Shown here in pieces: positions 24,016 to 32,282 of a stretch of 64,000 nt of DNA; the stretch's first letter is position 1, and every line of letters begins with the position of its first letter. The stretch is from the NCBI RefSeq assembly GCF_014648635.1, contig NZ_BMRM01000010.1, positions 248,001 through 312,000 of the forward strand. Reading direction: 5' to 3'. Made by a program: the position numbers and the translations under genes. This DNA comes from Streptomyces cinerochromogenes (GTDB taxonomy: Bacteria > Actinomycetota > Actinomycetes > Streptomycetales > Streptomycetaceae). A model generated the notes under the pieces. The model searched no databases. It had not been told where the DNA came from and was given only the letters and a program-made list of their open reading frames with translations.

Positions 24016-24528
24016 TCACCGGTCCGGGGGCCGGAACACGGCCAGGTCGCACTGGTACCAGGTACCCGGTTCACCGCCGAGGTCGGCGGGGTCGGCAGGT
24101 CCGATCGGAACGAACCCGGTTTTGGTCAGCACCCGGTGGGACGCGGCGTTGCGGTGGGTGGTGGCCGCCCGCAGGGCCCGCAGTCCGTGCCGCTGTCCGG
24201 CCAGACGGCACAGCTCCCGGACGGCCTCGGTGGCCACCCCGCGGCCGGCGACGTGCTCGGCGACGCGGTAGCCGAGCACCGCCGTGCGGTGCTCGATGTC
24301 GACCAGGTTGAACCGGCCCTGCACCGAGCCGTCCTCGGCGAGGAGCACGTAGAAGGCGCAGACGCCGGCCTCCTGCTCGGCCAGCAGGGCGTTGTACCGG
24401 TCGGTGAACCGGTCGAAGTACGCGTCGCCGCGGTCGGGCACGAAGGCGGCGAAGTAGGAGCGGTTCGACCGCTCGAAGTCCAGGACCGCGGGGGCGTGGC
24501 TGGCGTGCAGCCGCTTCAGCTCGGGCAC
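24016..24528 (-). CDS. GNAT-family N-acetyltransferase (RimJ/RimL-like)
   Basis: This is a cytosolic acetyltransferase of 170 residues. The acetyl-CoA-binding motif is YRVAEHVAGRGVATEAVRE, and the terminal alpha-beta part ATTHRNAASHRVLTKTGF is the N-x-x-S-x-R-V-L-x-K-x-G-F pattern of RimJ/RimL-type N-terminal or amine acetyltransferases. The ATG at 24528 gives the usual length. It is followed on the same strand, after about 107 bases, by the phosphatase-like gene. The substrate is unknown: ribosomal proteins, small amines and antibiotics are all used by relatives. Confidence 0.87.
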   Translation of the reverse strand: MPELKRLHASHAPAVLDFERSNRSYFAAFVPDRGDAYFDRFTDRYNALLAEQEAGVCAFYVLLAEDGSVQGRFNLVDIEHRTAVLGYRVAEHVAGRGVATEAVRELCRLAGQRHGLRALRAATTHRNAASHRVLTKTGFVPIGPADPADLGGEPGTWYQCDLAVFRPPDR

Positions 24529-24608
24529 TGCCCGACTGTACCCGGCCGGGCGCCGAGCCCACCTGCTTTCCCCCTGGCGACCGAGTGCCGCGCCCCCGGG
24601 GCGGGGGG

Positions 24609-25085
24609 TCAGCAGCCGCAGTCGCCCTCGACCGGCGCGGTCAGCGGGTCGGCGTCCCGGCGGGCGGGGCCCTGCCAGGTCTCGTAGGGGAAGCCCTCAC
24701 GCGCCCAGTACTCGAAGCCGCCGAGCATCTCCTTCACCTGGTAGCCGAGGTCGGCGAGGGCGAGGGCGGCCCGGGTGGCGCCGTTGCAGCCGGGGCCCCA
24801 GCAGTACGTCACCACCGGCACGCTCGTGTCGAGGAGCTGTCCGGCCTGCTCGGGGATGAGCGCGGTCGGCAGGTGGACCGCACCGGGGATGTGGCCCTGG
24901 TCCCAGGACTCGGTGGAGCGGGAGTCGACCACGACGAACCCGGGGTCGCCGCCGGCGGCGAGCGCGGCGGCGACGTCGGAGACGTCGGCGTGGAAGGCGA
25001 GGCTCGCACGGAAGTAGGCGGCGGCCTCGGCGGGGGCGGCGGGGGCGACGCGCAGGACGGGGTTCCCGGAAGCGGTGTTGATCAT
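24609..25085 (-). CDS. Rhodanese-domain sulfurtransferase
   Basis: This is a single-domain rhodanese of 158 residues. The fold motifs are VVVDSRSTESWDQGHIPGAV and a catalytic loop, VVTYCWGPGCNGATRAA. The loop has the active-site Cys at WGPGC, with a second Cys four residues earlier (CWGPGC), followed by LADLGYQVKEMLGGFEYW. The C-terminus ends in GDCGC, giving additional thiols. Persulfide transfer or thiol redox is the family role; the extra cysteines could form a disulfide relay. The gene is divergent from an Lrp/AsnC regulator across a 94-base gap with a strong inverted repeat, so that regulator probably controls it. Confidence 0.88.
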   Translation of the reverse strand: MINTASGNPVLRVAPAAPAEAAAYFRASLAFHADVSDVAAALAAGGDPGFVVVDSRSTESWDQGHIPGAVHLPTALIPEQAGQLLDTSVPVVTYCWGPGCNGATRAALALADLGYQVKEMLGGFEYWAREGFPYETWQGPARRDADPLTAPVEGDCGC

Positions 25086-25121
25086 GACGAAGAATCTACG
25101 GTCCGAGGGGCGCTCCCAGAA

Positions 25122-25164
25122 GGGGAGATCCCCGGGCTTTCCCTTGCCCGGCCGGGGATTCCCC
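25122..25164. promoter_or_regulatory. Inverted repeat operator between rhodanese and Lrp genes
   Basis: GGGGAGATCCCCGG (25122-25135) and CCGGGGATTCCCC (25152-25164) form a nearly perfect inverted repeat around a 16-base spacer, 16 bases upstream of the Lrp start. Position between divergent genes and symmetry fit an Lrp/AsnC binding site. It could also fold as a leader hairpin. Confidence 0.55.
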
Positions 25165-25179
25165 TGCTATCCATCCGGG

Positions 25180-25626
25180 ATGACCGTGTATTCCCCGGAC
25201 GCCACCGACTGGCGCATCCTCGATGTCCTCCAGCGCGACGGACGGGCCAGCTACGCCGAGCTGGCGCGCGCCGTCTCCATGTCGCCGAGCGCCGTCACCG
25301 AACGCGTCCGGCGGCTGGAGGAGGCGGGCGTCATCCAGGGGTACGCGGCGGTGGTCGATCCGGAGCGGCTGGGCCTGCCGATCCTGGCGTTCGTGCGGCT
25401 GCGCTACCCGAACGGCAACTACAAGCCGTTCCACGAGCTGGTCGCGGCGACACCGGAGATCCTGGAGGCGCACCACGTCACGGGTGACGACTGCTTCGTC
25501 ATCAAGGTCACCGCGCGGTCGATGTCCCACCTGGAGGAGGTCTCGGGGAGGATCGGCGCACTCGGCTCGGTGACCACCAGCGTGGTGTACTCGTCCCCGC
25601 TGCCCCGCCGACCGCTGGGCCGCTAG
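25180..25626 (+). CDS. Lrp/AsnC-family transcriptional regulator
   Basis: This is a 148-residue Lrp-type regulator. The helix-turn-helix reads DATDWRILDVLQRDGRASY then ELARAVSMSPSAVTERV. The RAM domain includes LAFVRLRYPNGNYKPF and HHVTGDDCFVIKVTA. The ATG at 25180 gives the family's standard length and N-terminus; the frame extends upstream through the operator, which is not coding. Divergent from the rhodanese gene, it is likely both its regulator and autoregulated through the inverted repeat. Cysteine or another sulfur amino acid would be a sensible effector, but this is inference. It converges with sbcC. Confidence 0.9.
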   Translation: MTVYSPDATDWRILDVLQRDGRASYAELARAVSMSPSAVTERVRRLEEAGVIQGYAAVVDPERLGLPILAFVRLRYPNGNYKPFHELVAATPEILEAHHVTGDDCFVIKVTARSMSHLEEVSGRIGALGSVTTSVVYSSPLPRRPLGR

Positions 25627-25657
25627 GCCGCCGCGCCGCCGCGCCGCCGCGCCGCCG
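25627..25657. repeat. 8-bp tandem repeat after the Lrp gene
   Basis: Almost four perfect copies of GCCGCCGC run from the Lrp stop codon into the 45-base gap before the sbcC end. It is a short simple-sequence tract in a convergent gap. Confidence 0.85.
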
Positions 25658-25671
25658 GGGAGTGAACGGCC

Positions 25672-28665
25672 TCAGGCCACGCCCCGGTGCCGCAGCGACG
25701 ACCCCGACCGGTCCTTGACCACCTCCAGCTGGGCGTGGATCCGGCGGCGCAGGTCGGGGACATGGCTGACGATGCCAACGCTGCGGTCCCGTTCCCGCAG
25801 GCTGTCGAGGACGTCCAGGACCTCGTCCAGGGTCTGGTCGTCCAGGCTGCCGAAGCCCTCGTCGATGAAGAGGGTGTCCAGCCTCACGCCGCCCGCCTCG
25901 TCGGTGACGACGTCGGCGAGGCCGAGGGCCAGGGCGAGGGAGGCGAAGAAGGTCTCGCCGCCGGACAGGGTGGCGGTGTCCCGTTCCCGGCCGGTCCAGG
26001 CGTCGACCACGTGCAGCCCGAGCCCGCTGCGCCCGCGCCCGGTGCGGTCGTCGGAGTGGACCAGCGTGTAGCGGCCGGACGACATGCGCTGGAGGCGGAC
26101 GGTCGCGGCGGCGGCGACCTGTTCGAGCCGGGCCGCGAGGACGTACGACTCCAGGCGCATCCGGCGTTCGTTGTCGGCGGAGGTGCCCGCGGTGAGGGCG
26201 GCGAGCCGCGCCACCCGGTCGTACTCCTCGCGCAGCGGGCCGAGCCGGCGTACGGCGTCGGCGGCCCGGGCGGAGAGGCGGTCCAGCTCGGTGCAGCAGC
26301 GGGCGGCGGCGTCGCGCGCGGAGGCGGCCTCGCGCAGCCGGCGTTCCGCGGCGGCCGCCGCGCGCTCGGCCGCGGCCGGGTCGGCGGGCGGCTGCTGGGC
26401 GGCCGCGGCGGTGCCGGGCTCGGCGAGGACCGCGCGGACGGCGGCCTCCTCCTGCTGCCAGGCGTCGAGGCGGTGCTGCAGCTCGCGGTGGGCGGCGGGG
26501 TCCAGGAGGGCCGCCGCGGCGGCCTGGGGGGTGTCGAAACCGGCCCGGTAGGCGGCGTCGGCGAGCCGGGCGTCGGCGTCCTTCAGCCGCTGTGCGGCGT
26601 CCTCGGCGGCGCGCACGGCGTCGGCGGCGTCGGTGAGCCGGGCCGCCCGCCGCTCCAGCTGCTCCGCGCGTGCGGCCACACTGCCGGCGCCGCCCCGCGC
26701 CTGCTCCAGCTCGGCTTCGAGGGAGGCCTGTTCGCGCTCCAGGGTCTCCCGGCGGGTGAGCCGGGAGGCGGCCCGGACGGCGGCCTGCTGGCGGTCGGCG
26801 AGCCGCTGCTCGCGCTCCTGCTCGGCCCGCCGCAGCTCCTGCTGGGCGGCGTGCAGCGCGGAGGCCTCGCGGCGGGCGCGGGCGTACTCCTGCTCCAGGT
26901 GCTCCGCCTCGGCGGCGAGCCGGTCGGCGGGGGTGTCACCGGCCTCGGCGGTGGCGGCGGCGAGGGCCTCGCGGACCGCGCCGAGGCGCTGCTCGTCCTC
27001 GGAGTGCTCTTCCTCGGCCCGCCGGCAGGCGGCGAGGGCGCGGTCCTCGGTCTCGCGGTCGACGTGTCCGGCGACCTTGCGGGCGGGGGCGGGGTGGTCG
27101 GTGGCCCCGCAGACCGCGCAGGGCTCGCCGTCGGTGAGGTGGGCGGCCAGCTCGGCGGCGATGCCGTTCAGCCGCTGTTCCTTCAGGTCGAGCCAGTGGG
27201 TGCGGGCGTCGAGGGCGCGCTGCCGGGAGGCCTGTGCGCGCCGGCCGGCCTGGTCGAGGTCGGCGGCGAGGCGGTCCCGGGTGCGGGCCGCGTCGAGCCG
27301 CCGCCGCATGGGTTCGCGCTGGACGGCGAGCTGTTCGGCGCGGGTGGCGGCCTCCTGGGCGGAGTCGAGGCGGCCCTGGAGGGCCGCCCGGGTGGTGTCC
27401 CAGTCGGCGAGCCAGGCATCGGCCTCGCGCAGCACGTCGTCGTCGGCCCGTTCCTGGCGGTCGAGTCCGGCGCGTTCCCCGGCGAGTTCGGCGAGCCGCC
27501 GTTCGGCGCGCCGGGCCGCGTCCAGGCCGCCCAGTTCCTCGGCGGCGCGACGGGCGGCGGCGGCGAGTGAGCTCGCGTCGGCGTCGGCGTGGGCGTCCGG
27601 GAGCAGCGCACGCGCCCGTGCCTCGGCCGCCGCGGCCCGGCGGTGTTCCCTCTCGGTCTCCTCGCGCAGCTCCAGGGCGGGTGCGACCGCCTCCGCCTTG
27701 CGGGCCCGCTCCATGCGTTCCTGGTGCGCGCGGTGGGCGCCGGCCCGTTCCCGGAGGCGCTCGGCGCGCTGCCGGGCCTCGGCGAACCTGCCCTGCAGCC
27801 GGGCCAGTTCGCGTGTCTCCTCCAGGGCGCGGCGGGCCGCCGCGTGGGCGGACTCGGCGGCGGAGAGCCGGCAGTGGGCGACGGTGAGGCGTTCCCGGGC
27901 GGTGCTGCGGGCGACCGCGGCGGCGCCGAGGACGGCCTCGGCCAGGCCCGGGTCGCCGGGGGCCAGCTCGGGCAGCTCCATGGCGTCGCCGGCCTCCTGC
28001 TGCATGCGGTGGGCGTCGGCGAGCAGGGCCGTGTCGCCCTCGCGCACGCGTGCCTCGGTGGCGCGGCGGCGTTCGGCGAGGCGTTTCTCGACGTCGGCGA
28101 AGCGCTGGGTGTCGAAGAGGCGGCCGAGCAGCTTGCTCCGGGCCTCGGCGTCGGCGCGCAGGAAGCGGGCGAAGTCGCCCTGGGGCAGCAGGACGACCTG
28201 GCAGAACTGTTCGCGGCTCATGCCGAGCAGCTGCTCGACCTCGGTGCCGATCTCCTGGTGGGAGCGGCTGAGGTCCTTCCAGGCGCCGTCCCGGGCGTCG
28301 TACTCGCGCAGCCAGGTCTGGGCCTTGTCGACCGTCATGCCCGTGCCGCGCAGCTTGGGCCGCTCCCACGGGGGCTGCCGGGTGATCTCCAGCCGGCGTC
28401 CGGCGACGGTGAGTTCGAGGCGGACCTCGGTGCGGGTGCCCGGCCGGGCGTGGTCGCTGCGCAGGTTGATGCCCTGGCCGCTCTGCCGGGCGCCGGGGGC
28501 GGTGCCGTAGAGGGCGTAGGCGACAGCGTCCAGGACGGAGGTCTTGCCGGCGCCGGTGGGGCCGTGCAGCAGGAACAGTCCGGCGGCGGACAGCGCGTCG
28601 AAGTCGACGGTCTGGGCGCCGCCGAAGGGCCCGAAGGCGGTGATGTCGAGCCGGTGCAGCCTCAC
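25672..28665 (-). CDS. sbcC: Exonuclease subunit SbcC (Rad50-like ATPase)
   Basis: This is a 997-residue SMC-like ATPase of the SbcCD nuclease, which cuts hairpins and trims DNA ends. The N-terminus has LHRLDITAFGPFG and Walker A HGPTGAGKTSVLDAV. Two long Ala/Arg/Glu-rich coiled coils (about residues 180-480 and 560-860) flank a zinc hook, GEPCAVCGATDHPAP. The C-terminus has the signature ATLSGGETFFASLALALG and Walker B LDTLFIDEGFGSLD. The GTG at 28665 overlaps the SbcD stop by four bases (GTGA), so translation is coupled. All key motifs are intact. Confidence 0.95.
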   Translation of the reverse strand: MRLHRLDITAFGPFGGAQTVDFDALSAAGLFLLHGPTGAGKTSVLDAVAYALYGTAPGARQSGQGINLRSDHARPGTRTEVRLELTVAGRRLEITRQPPWERPKLRGTGMTVDKAQTWLREYDARDGAWKDLSRSHQEIGTEVEQLLGMSREQFCQVVLLPQGDFARFLRADAEARSKLLGRLFDTQRFADVEKRLAERRRATEARVREGDTALLADAHRMQQEAGDAMELPELAPGDPGLAEAVLGAAAVARSTARERLTVAHCRLSAAESAHAAARRALEETRELARLQGRFAEARQRAERLRERAGAHRAHQERMERARKAEAVAPALELREETEREHRRAAAAEARARALLPDAHADADASSLAAAARRAAEELGGLDAARRAERRLAELAGERAGLDRQERADDDVLREADAWLADWDTTRAALQGRLDSAQEAATRAEQLAVQREPMRRRLDAARTRDRLAADLDQAGRRAQASRQRALDARTHWLDLKEQRLNGIAAELAAHLTDGEPCAVCGATDHPAPARKVAGHVDRETEDRALAACRRAEEEHSEDEQRLGAVREALAAATAEAGDTPADRLAAEAEHLEQEYARARREASALHAAQQELRRAEQEREQRLADRQQAAVRAASRLTRRETLEREQASLEAELEQARGGAGSVAARAEQLERRAARLTDAADAVRAAEDAAQRLKDADARLADAAYRAGFDTPQAAAAALLDPAAHRELQHRLDAWQQEEAAVRAVLAEPGTAAAAQQPPADPAAAERAAAAAERRLREAASARDAAARCCTELDRLSARAADAVRRLGPLREEYDRVARLAALTAGTSADNERRMRLESYVLAARLEQVAAAATVRLQRMSSGRYTLVHSDDRTGRGRSGLGLHVVDAWTGRERDTATLSGGETFFASLALALGLADVVTDEAGGVRLDTLFIDEGFGSLDDQTLDEVLDVLDSLRERDRSVGIVSHVPDLRRRIHAQLEVVKDRSGSSLRHRGVA

Positions 28666-29825
28666 CGGGCCACCTCCCGCGCGGCGTGGTCGGCGCGCAC
28701 GGCGTCGAACGCCTCGCGCAGCACGGCCGCCTCCCGCTCGTCGGGTGCGGCGCCGCGGACGTGGGCGACGAAGTCCTGGGCGATCTGCTGGTCGCTGCGT
28801 CCCGCGAGGCGCCGGGCGTACGACACCCCGGCCTCCTCGGGGGCGCGTTCGGGGGCGAAGACCAGGCTGAGGGTGTGCGGGAAGCGCTCGGTGAGCCGGG
28901 CCATGGGGTCGGCCGGGCGGACCGGGTCGGTGAGGGTGGCCTCGACCCAGGCGTCCTCGTGGCGGGTCAGCGCCGGGTCGGCGAGGAGGTCGTCCAGGGT
29001 GCCGCGGAGGCGGGCGAGCGGGCGGGGCACCGGGCAGTCGACGCGTTCGGCGGTGACCGAGCCGTCCGCGTCGAGGTCGACCAGCCACATGCTCTTGCGG
29101 TGGCCGGCCTCGGAGAACGAGTAGGCGAGCGGCGAGCCGGAGTAGCGCACGCGCTCGGTGAGGGTCTGGCAGCCGTGCAGATGTCCGAGCGCCACGTAGT
29201 CGACGCCGTCGAAGACCCCGGCCGGTACGGCGGCCACTCCCCCGACGGTGATGTCCCGCTCGCTGTCGCTGGCCTGGCCGCCGGTCACGAAGGCGTGGGC
29301 GAGGACGACGGAGCGCGTGCCCCGCGCGCGTGTGGCGAGGTCGGCGCGGACGCGGTCCATGGCGGCGCCGAGCACGGCCTCGTGACCGGCCCTGTCGACG
29401 CCGAACTCGTCCTTCACGAGGGCCGGTTCGAGGTACGGCAGGCCGTAGAAGGCGACCTCGCCGTGGGCGTCCCCGAGGATCACGGGGGTGCCGGCGGCGG
29501 AGGGCTCGGTGCGCAGGTGGATGCCCGCGCGGCCGATGAGCCCGGCGCCGACGCCGAGGCGGCGGGCCGAGTCGTGGTTGCCGGAGATCATCACCGTGGG
29601 CACGCCGAGGTCCGCGAGGCGGTGCAGGGCGGTGTCGAACAGCTCGACCGCGGCGAGCGGCGGCACCGCGCGGTCGTACACGTCGCCCGACACGACCACC
29701 GCGTCGACCTCGCGCTCACGCACGGTGGTGACGAGGTGACCGATGAACTCGGCCTGGGCCCCGAGCAGGTTCACCCGGTGGAAGGCCCGGCCGAGATGCC
29801 AGTCGGACGTGTGCAGCAGTCTCAT
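28662..29825 (-). CDS. sbcD: Exonuclease subunit SbcD (Mre11-like nuclease)
   Basis: This is the nuclease subunit of SbcCD, 387 residues. The metallophosphoesterase motifs are complete: TSDWHLGRAF, VVSGDVYDRAVP, ISGNHDSARRLG, LAHAFVTGG and LGHLHGCQTL, which bind the two metals. The C-terminal part, with DPALTRHEDAWVEATLTD, is the capping domain. The ATG at 29825 is the clear start. It is the first gene of the sbcDC pair, with a 4-base overlap into sbcC. It is divergent from the STAND ATPase gene across a 168-base gap. Confidence 0.95.
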   Translation of the reverse strand: MRLLHTSDWHLGRAFHRVNLLGAQAEFIGHLVTTVREREVDAVVVSGDVYDRAVPPLAAVELFDTALHRLADLGVPTVMISGNHDSARRLGVGAGLIGRAGIHLRTEPSAAGTPVILGDAHGEVAFYGLPYLEPALVKDEFGVDRAGHEAVLGAAMDRVRADLATRARGTRSVVLAHAFVTGGQASDSERDITVGGVAAVPAGVFDGVDYVALGHLHGCQTLTERVRYSGSPLAYSFSEAGHRKSMWLVDLDADGSVTAERVDCPVPRPLARLRGTLDDLLADPALTRHEDAWVEATLTDPVRPADPMARLTERFPHTLSLVFAPERAPEEAGVSYARRLAGRSDQQIAQDFVAHVRGAAPDEREAAVLREAFDAVRADHAAREVAR

Positions 29826-29993
29826 GAGCCCCGAGACTAACGGCCGGGTCCGACATCACGGGCGGTTGCTCCGGTATCGCCGGTCATGACCGTTCTCATG
29901 CACGCCAGTTATGCCCGTATTGTGAGCTATCACCCACCCATAGAGCCCTGATGCGCCCGTCACACCTGCCGGGCGCTCCCCTTTGGGGGCAGG
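29826..29993. promoter_or_regulatory. Divergent promoter region of sbcDC and the STAND operon
   Basis: This is a 168-base gap with an AT-richer middle (29905-29940, containing CAGTTATGCCCGTATTGTGAG), which should hold both promoters. A short CCTTT-GGGGGCAGG segment just before 29994 serves as the ribosome site of the STAND gene. No operator is obvious. Confidence 0.4.
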
Positions 29994-32282
29994 ATGGGTC
30001 GTGTGAGCGGGGACACATACGGCGGGGAACGGATCGACTTCCGCAACGGGATATTCCGGGGCGAAACGATCGGGAAGAAGGTGGAGCATCACCACCACTA
30101 CGGACCCATGCCGCAGGTAGAGGACGCACTGCCCCCGGCGGCCGCGGAGTTCACCGGGCGCGACGACGAACTCGGCTCACTGCTGGCGGCCCTGGCTCCG
30201 GACGACACGGCCCCTGTCACCCTGGTCCCTGTCACCGCGGTGGCCGGCCTCGGCGGCGTCGGCAAGACCGCCCTCGCCGTGCGGGCCGCCCACACGGCAC
30301 GGGAACGCGGCTGGTTCCCGGGCGGCGCGCTGTTCGTCGACTGCCACGGCTACGACGAGAAACCCGCCGGGCCGGAACAGCTCCTGGAGGCCCTGCTGCG
30401 CGCCCTGGGCGTGGCGGCGGCGCATGTGCCGAGCACGCTGGACGAGCGCGCCGGGCTCTACCGCTCGGTCCTCGCCGAGCGGGCCCGCGCGAGCGGCCGG
30501 GTACTGATCGTGGTGGACAACGCCTCGCACCCCGCGCAGGTCAGACCCCTGCTGCCCGGCCACCCCGCGCACCGCGTGCTCGTCACCTCGCGTGACACCA
30601 TGCCGCAGCTCGGCGCCCACCAGCTTCACCTGGACATCCTGCGGCCCGCGGTGGCGCGGGACGTCCTGCGTACGGCACTGCGCACGGCAGCCCCCGCCGA
30701 CCCGCGCGTCCAGGACGAGCCCGACGCGACCGGGCGGCTGTGCGCGCTGTGCGGGCACCTACCGCTGGCGTTGCAGATCGCGGCCGCTCTGCTGATCTCC
30801 GATCCGGGCAAGCCGGTGGCGGAACTCGTGGCCGAGCTGGCTGGCTCCGCCACGGTCCTCGATCACCTGGACGACGGCGAACGCGGCGTACGGGCCGCCT
30901 TCGACCTGTCCTACCGCCGCCTCGGTCCGGAACCCGCGCGGCTGTTCCGCCTCCTGGCCCTCGCCCCGGGCCCGGAGACCAGCGACGAAGCACTCACCGT
31001 GCTGTCCGGAGCCGACAGCGTCCCACGGCGGGAGCTGAACGTCCTGATCCGCGCCCACCTGGTCGCACCCGGCAGTGTCCGGGGCTGCTGGACCCTGCAC
31101 GACCTGGTGCGGGCCTACGCCCTGGACCGGGTGTCCCGGCAGGAGGCGCTGCGGATCGAGGGCACGCGCGCGCGTACCCGGCTCCTCGCCCACTACCGGC
31201 GACGGGCCGAGGCTGCGGACCGGTACCTGCAGAGCCGTTCCGGCCCGGCCCCGGCCTCGGAGTTCAGCGGGCCGCAGGACGCGCTGCGCTGGCTCGACCG
31301 CGAGCGCACCGGCCTGATCTCCGCCGCGCTGTGGGCGGCCGACCCCGTTCATGCCCGGAACGGACTGGGACTGGCGCTCAGCCTTTACGGGTATCTCCAC
31401 CGGCGGCGATATTTCGACGACGCCGTGTCCGTCTACCGGTGCGCGGCGCAGGCGGCACTCGCCCTGCGCGACGAGCTCGGCGCGGGCAGGGCATGGAACG
31501 CCCTCGGTCTGGCACTGCGCAACAACCGCAGAATCGAGGAGTCCGTCACGGCGCACACCCGGGCCGTCGAGATCCACCGGGAGCGCGGCGACCGGCTCCA
31601 GGAAGGCAAGTCCTGGGACATGCTGGGAGTCTCCTTGACCGAAGCACGCAGGTTCGACGAGTCGGTCGCGGCTCACGAACACGCCCGTGAACTGGTGCGT
31701 GCGGTGGCGGACGGACGGCTCGTCGAGGCGTCGAGCTGGAACAACAGCGGCCGTGCCCTGTTCAAGCTGGGCCGGTTCGACGAGTCGGTCGTCGCGCTCA
31801 CCCGGGCCTGCGAGATGTTCCGTTCGATCGGCGACCGGTCCCGTGAGGCCACCGCGACGAACAATCTGGGGCGCGCGTTCCGGGAGACCGGGCGGCTGGA
31901 GGAGGCGCTGGCCGCACACACCACCGCCCGGGCGGTTTTCCGGGAGCTGGGCGACCGGGAACGCCACGCCACGGCATGGAACGACTTCGGTGTCGCCCTG
32001 TCCGCGCTGGGCCGCTTCGACGAAGCGGTCGACGCGCACCTTCTCGCCGTGCGGGAGTACGAGGATCTGGCTGACCGGCATCGCCAGGCGATCGCGGCCA
32101 ACGATCTCGGAGTCACGCTGCGGCGCGCGGGCCGCCACGACGAGGCTGTGGACGCACACCGCCAGGCCCTGCGCCTGTTCGGAGAGTTCGCCGACCGCTA
32201 CGGCGAGGGCGAGACGCTGAAACTCCTCACGGCCGCCGGGCAGGGGGAAGAAGGACCGCTCGGAGAAGAGGGGAACCGATGA
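29994..32282 (+). CDS. NB-ARC/TPR STAND ATPase of a radical SAM peptide system
   Basis: This is a 762-residue NLR-like signal-transduction ATPase. The N-terminal 38 residues (GDTYGGERIDFRNG, FRGETIG, then HHHHYG) form a short Gly/aromatic motif like those in front of Streptomyces STAND proteins. The NB-ARC follows: Walker A AVAGLGGVGKTALAV near residue 84, kinase-2 VLIVVDNASH, sensor VLVTSRDTMPQLG and GLPL-type LCGHLPLALQIAA. A helical arm then leads to about seven tetratricopeptide repeats (residues 440-745), recognisable by recurring AxNDLG/WNxLG and GRxDEAVxAH. ATG 29994 or GTG 30003 may be the start. Its stop overlaps the radical SAM start (ATGA). A TPR-STAND protein next to a radical SAM maturase resembles FxsT in FxsABC loci. 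Confidence 0.88.
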   Translation: MGRVSGDTYGGERIDFRNGIFRGETIGKKVEHHHHYGPMPQVEDALPPAAAEFTGRDDELGSLLAALAPDDTAPVTLVPVTAVAGLGGVGKTALAVRAAHTARERGWFPGGALFVDCHGYDEKPAGPEQLLEALLRALGVAAAHVPSTLDERAGLYRSVLAERARASGRVLIVVDNASHPAQVRPLLPGHPAHRVLVTSRDTMPQLGAHQLHLDILRPAVARDVLRTALRTAAPADPRVQDEPDATGRLCALCGHLPLALQIAAALLISDPGKPVAELVAELAGSATVLDHLDDGERGVRAAFDLSYRRLGPEPARLFRLLALAPGPETSDEALTVLSGADSVPRRELNVLIRAHLVAPGSVRGCWTLHDLVRAYALDRVSRQEALRIEGTRARTRLLAHYRRRAEAADRYLQSRSGPAPASEFSGPQDALRWLDRERTGLISAALWAADPVHARNGLGLALSLYGYLHRRRYFDDAVSVYRCAAQAALALRDELGAGRAWNALGLALRNNRRIEESVTAHTRAVEIHRERGDRLQEGKSWDMLGVSLTEARRFDESVAAHEHARELVRAVADGRLVEASSWNNSGRALFKLGRFDESVVALTRACEMFRSIGDRSREATATNNLGRAFRETGRLEEALAAHTTARAVFRELGDRERHATAWNDFGVALSALGRFDEAVDAHLLAVREYEDLADRHRQAIAANDLGVTLRRAGRHDEAVDAHRQALRLFGEFADRYGEGETLKLLTAAGQGEEGPLGEEGNR

